16,314 bases of DNA from Helicobacteraceae bacterium (GTDB lineage: Bacteria; Campylobacterota; Campylobacteria; Campylobacterales; Sulfurimonadaceae), in NCBI GenBank assembly GCA_027084065.1, contig JALWLR010000148.1:1-16314 (forward strand), given 5' to 3'. The notes under the pieces were generated by a model. It did not search any database and was not told the DNA's origin. It saw nothing but the letters and a program-made list of their open reading frames with translations. Below are positions 1 through 5,318 of this stretch, piece by piece. Each line of letters opens with the position of its first letter. Position 1 is the stretch's first letter. The position numbers and the translations under genes are program-made.

Positions 1-4
1 CCTT

Positions 5-46
5 ATATAACGGGGGCGAGTGTTCAACCCGCGCAACTTGTTATGT
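5..46 (-). repeat. attC-like recombination site (short), third in the array
   Basis: Read on the minus strand, an R''-like core ACATAAC (46-40) and an R'-like core GTTATAT (11-5) bracket a GC-rich centre. On the plus strand its edges (AACGGGGGCG at 9-18 and CTTGTTATGTGGC at 37-49) match the edges of the larger site at 690-827 closely, so it belongs to the same attC family. It lies just after the end of a minus-strand cassette ORF, where an attC should be. At 42 bp it is shorter than typical attC sites (about 57-140 bp), and the central stem is weak. It may be a shortened or decayed site. Confidence 0.55.
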
Positions 47-51
47 GGCTA

Positions 52-285
52 TTATACCGACATATATTCTTCAATTTCTCGTTCAATACGTTTAAACTCA
101 TTAATTGAAACACAATACCCGTCAGACTATTTAGCAGCTTCAGAGTTTTCAATAACAATATTGATGATGGCTAAATCTTCTGAACAAACTAATTGTAATT
201 GAATAGCCTCTTTCTCTACGTGCCAAGCACAAACATTGTCGAGGTTAACATTAAAACTATCTGAAATTTTTAAACCCTTTTTCAT
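52..285 (-). pseudogene. integron cassette gene interrupted by an in-frame amber codon
   Basis: The minus-strand ATG at 285 follows a good ribosome binding site (GGAG at 295-292). The frame runs 52 codons, meets TAG at 129-127, then stays open for 24 more codons to TAA at 54-52, just before the attC at 5-46. Without the amber codon the product would be 77 aa, and the natural fit between the second stop and attC suggests that 77 aa is the ancestral length. The N-terminal part is a small soluble protein starting MKKGLKISDSFNV; the part after TAG is charged and helical (EFKRIEREIEEYM). No family is recognised. It may be a pseudogene, a 52-aa product, or a product made by readthrough. It begins about 45 nt inside its cassette, downstream of the attC at 331-460. 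Confidence 0.55.
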
Positions 286-330
286 TTATTACTCCATTTA
301 TAAAAATTTGATGCTAGAACCATTCTAGAC

Positions 331-460
331 ACATAACGTTTGACTTGATGAATAAGCGGTCTTACTCAATTAAGTTTTTTATCTCTTAAAAGTATTTTAG
401 CATAAGAAAATTAGAGAACTCGGCAGGGTAGCTTATTCATCATCCAAGGTTTTGTTAAAC
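331..460 (-). repeat. attC recombination site between two cassettes
   Basis: On the minus strand R'' is GTTTAAC (460-454), a perfect RYYYAAC, and R' is GTTATGT (337-331), matching the common GTTATGY variant of GTTRRRY. Between them is a perfect 11-bp inverted repeat, GATGAATAAGC (347-357 on plus) with GCTTATTCATC (431-441), around an imperfectly paired centre. Length is 130 bp, within the attC range. It lies 5 nt beyond the stop of the minus-strand cassette gene 465-677 and just before the next cassette gene. Its sequence is unlike the sites at 5-46 and 690-827, as expected where attC is conserved in fold rather than sequence. Confidence 0.8.
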
Positions 461-464
461 ATTT

Positions 465-677
465 TTATTTATCTTTTATTTCCTTATTTGCTTCTTTTTT
501 TGGTGGTTTAGCTTTATAAGTTTGAAATACACCATTACTTCTTCTTGTGTAATAATAATCACAACCATCGTGTGGACAAAATATTTCTTCAGATTCTTTA
601 CATCCTGGAAAACCTGCAAACCGTTCTTCTACAGTGAAATAATTTCCACATTTAGGACATTGCTCAATATCTTTCAT
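465..677 (-). CDS. integron cassette protein, small zinc-ribbon-like
   Basis: A 70-aa protein of unknown role. Cysteines at 7 and 10 (CPKCG) and at 26, 34 and 39 (CPHDGC) look like a zinc-binding treble-clef or ribbon arrangement, followed by an aromatic YYYTRR segment and a lysine-rich tail from about residue 55 (KPPKKEANKEIKDK). The ATG at 677 is preceded by AAGGAG with a 5-nt spacer. The R' core GTTAAAC of the neighbouring attC lies only 12 nt upstream of the start, which is typical cassette packing with almost no 5' untranslated DNA. The attC at 331-460 follows the stop after 4 nt. It would depend on an upstream cassette promoter, for which 865-893 is a candidate. Metal binding is inferred from cysteine spacing only. 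Confidence 0.75.
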   Translation of the reverse strand: MKDIEQCPKCGNYFTVEERFAGFPGCKESEEIFCPHDGCDYYYTRRSNGVFQTYKAKPPKKEANKEIKDK

Positions 678-689
678 TCTTACTCCTTT

Positions 690-827
690 GTTTAACGGGG
701 GCGCGGGTGAGTTGCGACCTCGAATGATAATTTTAATTTTCAGACGAGGTTGTCCATTCCTCCCGCTTGTTATCTGGCGCTGTGCGACAGATGACCAGTG
801 GACGTTCAGCCCGCGCCCCCGTTATCC
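690..827 (-). repeat. attC-like site nearest the integrase, with nested alternative ends
   Basis: On the minus strand R' is GTTAAAC (696-690), a perfect GTTRRRY directly upstream of the cassette ribosome binding site. Two R'' candidates exist. The outer one, GGATAAC (827-821), gives a 138-bp site whose ends form a perfect 14-bp inverted repeat (694-707 with 810-823), plus 3 bp after a bulged base. The inner one, AGATAAC (775-769), gives an 86-bp site with a CGCGG/CCGCG-type outer stem (703-707 with 762-766) and an inner stem (714-722 with 745-753). The inner ends resemble the site at 5-46 (CTTGTTAT then TGGC). The 769-799 stretch also folds on itself (CTGG, CTGT / ACAG, CCAG). Only one may be active. 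Confidence 0.65.
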
Positions 828-849
828 GGTCACGCAGTGAGCGGATAAC
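821..849. other. 29-bp near-perfect palindrome, candidate attI core or array boundary
   Basis: GTTATCCG (821-828) and CGGATAAC (842-849) are perfect inverted arms. An inner TCAC (830-833) / GTGA (837-840) pair is separated from them by one unpaired G on each side, and the centre is 3 nt. The minus-strand GTTATCC at 849-843 could be the attI crossover core, which would place attI immediately beside the cassette promoter and the first attC. Alternatively it is a protein operator or a duplicated core. Position and symmetry are seen; the attI role is inference. Confidence 0.4.
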
Positions 850-864
850 TATTTATTAACACAC

Positions 865-893
865 ATTTTATATAAAAGAGCTCTAAAAGTCAA
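865..893 (-). promoter_or_regulatory. candidate cassette promoter (Pc-like)
   Basis: On the minus strand TTGACT (893-888) and TAAAAT (870-865) are separated by exactly 17 nt, each matching five of six sigma70 consensus bases. It points into the cassette array and sits between intI and the first core site, where cassette promoters of integrons lie. The last base of the -10 element is shared with the first TTAACACACA repeat (856-865), so a protein bound there would cover the start site. Confidence 0.55.
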
Positions 894-952
894 TATTAAC
901 ACTACAAATTTTTGTGTGTTAATTGTTGAAAATATGTCATTTTGCAATATTT

Positions 953-982
953 TTGATGGTTTTGCTTGAAATCGTTCATAAT
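953..982 (+). promoter_or_regulatory. candidate integrase promoter
   Basis: TTGATG (953-958) and CATAAT (977-982) with an 18-nt spacer could drive intI. The transcript would start near 989 and carry three or four of the repeat copies in a leader of about 120 nt, including the 26-nt palindrome at 1021-1046. The match is moderate, and other A/T-rich choices exist in this stretch. Confidence 0.35.
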
Positions 983-1112
983 CCTTAAAGATTTTATGTG
1001 TGTTACTGAGAATATAGCGTTTTAACACACAAGAGTGTGTGTTAAATGGAAGAATCCGGCAGTAACACACAAAATGTTCCTTAAACGAAAAGATGATCTT
1101 GGGAGTGAAATG

Positions 1113-2089
1113 ATGAAACAGCAAAAGAAAAAACTGCTTGATATAGTTCGAGAGAAGATACGTGTGAAGCACTATAGTTACTCCACTGAGCGGACTTATG
1201 TGCATTGGATCAAGCAGTATATACTTTTTCATAACAAAAGGCATCCCATAGAGCTTGAAAAAAAGGACATAGAGCAGTTTTTGACAAAGTTGGCAATGAA
1301 AGACAAGGTTTCTCCCGGTACACAGAACCAGGCTTTTAGCGCGCTTCTTTTTCTTTATCGAGAAGTTTTAGGGATCGATATAACAAGCTGGAATATCCAG
1401 GCTTTGCGAGCGCAGGAGAGGAAGCATATACCAGTTGTCCTCACAAAAGATGAAGTGAAAAAGGTTTTACTGCACATTCCTGAAGAATACAGTTTGATTG
1501 TTCATTTAATGTATGGCTATGGACTTCGGATGAGCGAAGCGCTTAACCTTCGTATAAAAGATATAGACTTCGGATTTGATAAGATTTACATTTGGGACTC
1601 GAAATCACTCAAAGACAGAACCGTGCCGCTTCCACAAGCATTGAAAGCGAAACTTTTAGAGCAAGTCGAAAAAGTGAAGCAGCTTCATCAAGAGGATCTA
1701 AAAGCCGGATATGGAAGCCTTTACATCCCTTACGCTTTGAGCAAAAAAAGTACCCTAAAGCGAAGTTCGATACAAAGTGGCAGTATCTTTTCCCGATGAA
1801 AAGTCTCTCTTACGATCCTCGCTCAAAGGAGAGAAGAAGGCACCATTTGCATCCGCAGACTCTTGGGCGCAACATCAAAGAAGCAGCCCTTAAAGCGAAC
1901 CTGCATAAAAGAGTAACTTCACATATATTTCGTCACTCTTATGCTACACATCTGCTGCAATCAGGAATCGATCTTAGAAGCATACAGGAGCTTTTAGGGC
2001 ATAAGTCTGTGGAGACAACGATGATCTATACGCATGTTGTGGCGGAGATGAACAAGGCAAAAGTTATGAGTCCTTTGGATATTGAGTAA
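1113..2089 (+). pseudogene. intI: integron integrase IntI, frameshifted at an A7 run
   Basis: Tyrosine recombinase that joins attI and attC sites of integrons. The gene reads in one frame from ATG 1113 (or 1110; GGGAG at 1101-1105) and would end at TGA 1797-1799. From the seven A at 1743-1749 the homology continues in the -1 frame to TAA at 2087-2089. Joined with one -1 slip, the protein is 325 aa, the normal IntI length. An N-terminal SAM-like core-binding domain covers about 1-100. Catalytic residues are R139 (GLRMSEAL), H271 and R274 (HIFRHS), H297 (LLGHK) and Y306 (MIYTH). The IntI-specific insertion between the catalytic arginines is present around 214-245 (YPKAKFDTKWQYLFP, then DPRSKERRRHH), separating it from XerC/D. 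No other stop or frameshift is seen, so the lesion is recent, a base-calling error, or functional slippage. It is divergent from the cassettes, as expected. Confidence 0.85.
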
Positions 2090-2114
2090 AAGCCCTCTTT
2101 GTGCTTGCTTGTGC

Positions 2115-2120
2115 TATCAT
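2115..2120 (+). promoter_or_regulatory. candidate -10 element for uup
   Basis: TATCAT preceded by TGC forms an extended -10 in the 57-nt gap between the end of intI and the uup start, giving a short leader. No clear -35 is visible, which is common in epsilonproteobacterial promoters. Confidence 0.35.
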
Positions 2121-2146
2121 TTCACAAAATTTTTCTAGGTGGTAGC

Positions 2147-4093
2147 ATGGCACTTATCGATCTAATCGGTATCAGTAAAAACTATGAAGCACAGAAAATC
2201 CTCTGCGAAGTTGATTTTCATATGGATGAAGGGGAACGTGTCGTTATCATTGGCAAAAACGGCAGTGGAAAGAGTACGCTTATGAAGATCATCGCGGGTG
2301 TTCTTGAAGCAGATGAGGGACGGCGTATCGTGCAAAACGATATTCAGATCAAAATGCTCGATCAAAAGCCGAAGTTTCGTGAGGGTGCAACGGTACGTGA
2401 AGCTATCGAAGAAGCACTTGTAGAACTCAATGAAGCTAAAAAGCGTTATGAAGAACTCAGTCTCAAACTTGCCGAAGATTTCGAAAACAAGCAACTGCAA
2501 AACGAGATGGAAAAACTCTCAAACTTCATCGACCATCATAACGCATGGAATCTCGATGACAAAATAGAACGTGTACTACAAAACTTCCAACTTAAGCAAT
2601 ATGAGCACAAATCAGTCGATCTGCTCAGTGGAGGGGAGCAACGGCGTGTGGCTTTGGCTTCACTGCTTTTACAAAAGCCTGACATTCTGCTCCTTGATGA
2701 GCCGACCAACCACCTCGATGTCTATATGGTGGAGTTTTTAGAAGAACTTATCAAAAAAGAGCGCTTTACCCTACTTTTCATCTCCCATGACCGCTACTTC
2801 ATAGACAACATTGCCACAAGAAGTGTTGAAGTAGAAAATTGCAAGCTAAGAAGTTTTAGTGGAGGGTACTCAAGCTATCTCAAACAAAAAGAGGAGCTCT
2901 TGCGCACCATGCAAAAACAGCATGAAAACCTCCTTCGACTGCTTCGAAGCGAAAATGAATGGTACGCACGAGGTGTACGAGCACGACTGAAGCGAAACGA
3001 AGGTCGAAAAGAGCGGCTGATGCAGCTTCGAGAAGCGGCAAAAACCAACCCGGCAAAGATTCGCAAGATGAGCCTGGAACTTCAACGTGAAGCCAAACAC
3101 TTCAACCGTGACAAGAGTATCAACAAACAAAAGATGCTCTTTGAGATAGAGCATCTCTATGTCAAACTTGGAGAAAAAGAGCTTATCAAGGACTTCTCTA
3201 CCCGCATACTCCAAAAAGATTCCATCGCTATAGTCGGACCAAACGGCAGTGGCAAATCGACTCTGCTCAAAGTCCTTTTAGGGCGCATCAAACCTACTGC
3301 CGGCAAAATTAAAAAAGGAGACTTTCGCATAGGCTACTTCGACCAACATAGAGAGATGCTCGATGATGACAAAAATCTCATAGAGACTTTTTGTCCCCAA
3401 GGTGGAGACAGAGTCGATGTACGCGGAAAAAATATGCATGTTTACGGCTATCTTAAACAGTTTCTCTTTCCAAAAGAGTTTCTAGACAAAAAAATAGGCG
3501 TCTTAAGCGGTGGGGAGAAAAACCGTGTAGCACTTGCGCTGCTCTTTACAAAAAATGTAGATGTCCTCATTCTCGATGAGCCGACAAACGATCTTGATAT
3601 TCCTACCATAAATATTCTTGAAGAGCAACTCATCAATTTTCCCGGTGCCGTTATATTGGTAAGTCATGACCGCTACTTCGTCGACAAAATTGCAAAAAAA
3701 CTTTTTATCTTCAAAGGCGACGGTACCATTGAAGAGTCTTACCAACAATACACTGAATATTTAGAACTTGAAAAAGAGCTCCGTGAAATAGATTCGATAG
3801 AAAAAGAGGCAAAAGAAAACAAACCCAAAGAGGAGAAAAAAGAGCGTAAAAAAGTTCTCAAACTCACATACAAAGAAAAAATGGCACTGGAGCAACTTCC
3901 GCTTGAAATAGAAGAATTAGAACTGCTCATCGAAGAGAAAAACGAGTGTCTTGCAAATCCAAAATGTTACGAGGAGATAGGCATAACTACTCTTGCAAAA
4001 GAGTTAGAAGAGTTGGAAAAAACGTATGAAGAAAAGGTTGAAGAACTGCTTACAATCGAAGAAAAAGTAGAACAAATAGAGTCGGCCTCTTAG
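2147..4093 (+). CDS. uup: ABC-F ATPase, Uup type
   Basis: Soluble 648-aa protein with two tandem ABC ATPase domains and no membrane segments. ABC-F proteins act on the ribosome at the tRNA exit side; Uup is also tied to genome stability in E. coli. Domain 1 has Walker A GKNGSGKST (36-44), signature LSGGEQRR and Walker B with LLLDEPTNHLD. Domain 2 has GPNGSGKST, LSGGEKNRVALA and LILDEPTNDLD. The arginine-rich linker (WYARGVRARLKRNEGR) and the C-terminal charged coiled coil of about 100 residues fit Uup better than EttA or YheS. ATG 2147 is chosen because AGGTGG lies just upstream and the protein then begins directly at the first ABC domain; an upstream in-frame extension (from 2099) lacks such support. 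It follows intI closely but belongs to the chromosome core. Confidence 0.85.
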   Translation: MALIDLIGISKNYEAQKILCEVDFHMDEGERVVIIGKNGSGKSTLMKIIAGVLEADEGRRIVQNDIQIKMLDQKPKFREGATVREAIEEALVELNEAKKRYEELSLKLAEDFENKQLQNEMEKLSNFIDHHNAWNLDDKIERVLQNFQLKQYEHKSVDLLSGGEQRRVALASLLLQKPDILLLDEPTNHLDVYMVEFLEELIKKERFTLLFISHDRYFIDNIATRSVEVENCKLRSFSGGYSSYLKQKEELLRTMQKQHENLLRLLRSENEWYARGVRARLKRNEGRKERLMQLREAAKTNPAKIRKMSLELQREAKHFNRDKSINKQKMLFEIEHLYVKLGEKELIKDFSTRILQKDSIAIVGPNGSGKSTLLKVLLGRIKPTAGKIKKGDFRIGYFDQHREMLDDDKNLIETFCPQGGDRVDVRGKNMHVYGYLKQFLFPKEFLDKKIGVLSGGEKNRVALALLFTKNVDVLILDEPTNDLDIPTINILEEQLINFPGAVILVSHDRYFVDKIAKKLFIFKGDGTIEESYQQYTEYLELEKELREIDSIEKEAKENKPKEEKKERKKVLKLTYKEKMALEQLPLEIEELELLIEEKNECLANPKCYEEIGITTLAKELEELEKTYEEKVEELLTIEEKVEQIESAS

Positions 4094-4100
4094 CCGACTC
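4079..4100. terminator. hairpin shared by convergent genes
   Basis: Perfect 8-bp inverted repeat GAGTCGGC (4079-4086) and GCCGACTC (4093-4100) with a 6-nt loop. It contains the uup stop codon and lies 3 nt from the stop of the opposing gene. Neither side has a strong T tract, so termination efficiency may be moderate. It probably serves both directions. Confidence 0.6.
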
Positions 4101-4102
4101 CC

Positions 4103-4363
4103 TTAATTCAGCTTCTCAGGTGTAAGACCTGCTTTTTCCAAAAAGTGACGAATTTCTACAACCATATCTTTTGAGAGTACATGGTCATGTGGAATCGGGA
4201 TAGTAAACTCTACATCGTTGACGACTATTTTCGCTTTGTTGTGCTTGGAAATCTCCACTTTTGCACCATAATGCTCTAAAGCATGCATCAGTTTTCTGAA
4301 GTCGATATTCCCGCTTGTGGGATGCTCGAAAATTTTTTGGATTTTCTCTTTATGTTTACTCAT
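4103..4363 (-). CDS. HicA-like small protein without HicB partner
   Basis: An 86-aa protein resembling solitary HicA-like (YcfA/double-stranded RNA-binding fold) proteins: an opening KIFEHPTSGNIDF, a helix RKLMHALEHYGA, beta strands around VEISKHNKAKIVVNDV, then PIPHDHVLSKDMVVEIRHFL with the typical PHP-like turn and closing helix. Classical HicA toxins carry a catalytic histidine in a GSH-type motif; here the matching stretch is ISKHNKAK, so RNase activity is doubtful. No HicB antitoxin gene is adjacent; the neighbours are ykgJ upstream (53 nt away) and convergent uup. It starts at ATG 4363 with AAGGA upstream and has its own candidate -10 (TATACT on minus, 4399-4394). Family placement is from pattern memory. 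Confidence 0.6.
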   Translation of the reverse strand: MSKHKEKIQKIFEHPTSGNIDFRKLMHALEHYGAKVEISKHNKAKIVVNDVEFTIPIPHDHVLSKDMVVEIRHFLEKAGLTPEKLN

Positions 4364-4393
4364 GGAATTATCCTTTAAATTATTGCTATTTTA

Positions 4394-4399
4394 AGTATA
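4394..4399 (-). promoter_or_regulatory. candidate -10 element for the HicA-like gene
   Basis: TATACT on the minus strand, in the only real gap (53 nt) of this leftward gene run, about 30 nt before the ATG at 4363. No clear -35 is visible. Confidence 0.35.
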
Positions 4400-4416
4400 A
4401 CGCAACAAAACTTAAA

Positions 4417-5010
4417 CTACTCAAGATGCCGCAATGACTCACGATGCATCCCTATCATTTCATTTTCTATTTTGCCACTGTATTTATAAAGAGCTACACC
4501 GCTGACTTCGCCTACAAGTTCAAAATCATTTTCATCAGCAACAAGTTCTTCCATAAATGTGGAGGTATTCTCCAGTTTCTGAGCAAAATTCTCTAACCGT
4601 TTATGATAAAACTCTTTGGAAACATTTCCTTTTTCCACTATAGAAACTCCTAGAGCATCTCCACTAACCGAAGGACATGCAGCATCGATAAAAACCTCAT
4701 CGAAAAACGGACTCAAAGGATAAAGCCTGCAAGCCGGAGGACGCTCTTCATAAATGCTGCAGTAACCATTTTCATCAAGATAGCTACATGCAGAATCTCC
4801 ATCATTCAACACCATTAACGGACGGAATACTCCATTGACGCTTCCAAAAAGAATTGGAAAATGCTTGTAAACCTCCATAAAATCCTCTACAACTAAAGGT
4901 GTCAGCGAATACCCCGCTCTTCCATCACAGCAGCGTTTGTCACAACTATAACAGCTTCCAAAATAAAAATCTTTTTCACGAATATTTATATAACTTCCAA
5001 TCTGTTCCAT
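4417..5010 (-). CDS. YkgJ family cysteine-cluster protein
   Basis: A 197-aa member of the YkgJ/UPF0153 family of putative metal- or Fe-S-binding proteins. The first cluster is CYSCDKRCCDG (C-x2-C-x3-CC, near residue 20). A second lies near residue 75-100: CSYLDENGYCSIYEERPPAC followed by RLYPL. These eight or so cysteines are the family hallmark; the biochemical role is not established. ATG 5010 is preferred over an in-frame start at 5046 because it overlaps the cupin stop codon as TAATG and has AAGGGAAG upstream, a normal coupled start. It is the last tightly coupled gene of the leftward operon. Confidence 0.8.
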   Translation of the reverse strand: MEQIGSYINIREKDFYFGSCYSCDKRCCDGRAGYSLTPLVVEDFMEVYKHFPILFGSVNGVFRPLMVLNDGDSACSYLDENGYCSIYEERPPACRLYPLSPFFDEVFIDAACPSVSGDALGVSIVEKGNVSKEFYHKRLENFAQKLENTSTFMEELVADENDFELVGEVSGVALYKYSGKIENEMIGMHRESLRHLE

Positions 5011-5318
5011 TACACTTCCCTTTCTTCTATGTAAACTGCAAGCCAAACAACTACCTTTTTCGTCTTTAGAAGTGTATGCTCGGTATTTGCCGGAATGAAA
5101 AGGGTATCGCCATCGGCAAGCGTGTAGATTGTATCATTCATTTGCAGTTGCGCATACCCTTGAAGCACACAAACCCACTCGTCACACTTTTGTTTGAAAG
5201 TTTGAGGTGTGCTGAGAGTATTGCTCACAATCCGTTTGATTGTGACTCCCTCTTTTGTAAGCAAAGTTGTAAACAATTCCCTGTCTTTTTCAGGAATATC
5301 ATACTCAAAAAGATTCAT
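5010..5318 (-). CDS. cupin-domain protein
   Basis: A 102-aa single-domain cupin. The second cupin motif is clear (GDTLFIPANTEH, 70-81). In the first motif the usual metal-binding HxH is replaced, in the form KQKCDEWVCVLQG at 42-54, leaving E47 and H81 as possible ligands. Small cupins with a DEWV...LxG first motif are common, and their substrates are mostly unknown. It overlaps the upstream methyltransferase by 4 nt (ATGA) and the downstream ykgJ by one base, so translation is probably coupled. The function could be small-molecule binding or sugar isomerisation; nothing here decides. Confidence 0.75.
   Translation of the reverse strand: MNLFEYDIPEKDRELFTTLLTKEGVTIKRIVSNTLSTPQTFKQKCDEWVCVLQGYAQLQMNDTIYTLADGDTLFIPANTEHTLLKTKKVVVWLAVYIEEREV

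Larger units (their letters stand above)
850..1112. repeat. array of six TAACACACA repeats in the integrase leader
   Basis: Copies lie at 856-865 (+), 913-922 (-), 997-1006 (-), 1022-1031 (+), 1036-1045 (-) and 1063-1071 (+). Five share TTAACACACA or its 9-base core in one orientation or the other. Copies 4 and 5 form a perfect inverted repeat with 11-bp arms (1021-1031 and 1036-1046) around AGAG. A degenerate copy TTAACACTACA starts at 897. The array covers the whole non-coding stretch between the cassette side and the start of intI and overlaps or flanks both predicted promoters. It could hold IntI binding sites of attI or operators for a regulator. No known system is recognised. Confidence 0.75.

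Noticed and set aside
314..328. Short palindrome CTAGAA-CCA-TTCTAG in the second cassette's leader
   Set aside because: Only 6-bp arms in A/T-rich DNA and no repeat elsewhere; too weak to call an operator.
694..823. Inverted GC-rich arms considered as terminal repeats of a transposon
   Set aside because: No transposase or target duplication lies between them; the enclosed DNA is only about 100 bp and fits an attC-type structure.
837..854. GTGAGCGGATAAC followed by ATTT resembles the E. coli lac operator
   Set aside because: It is explained by the symmetric palindrome at 821-849 with the attC-type core GGATAAC. There is no lac promoter, lacI or vector-like sequence around it.
850..1071. Repeats considered as a CRISPR array
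   Set aside because: Units are only 9-10 bp, occur in both orientations, and have spacers of very unequal length; no cas gene is present.
1035..1112. In-frame upstream extension of intI from GTG 1035
   Set aside because: It would begin inside the palindrome and has no ribosome binding site. GGGAG before 1110/1113 and the normal IntI N-terminus favour the later start.
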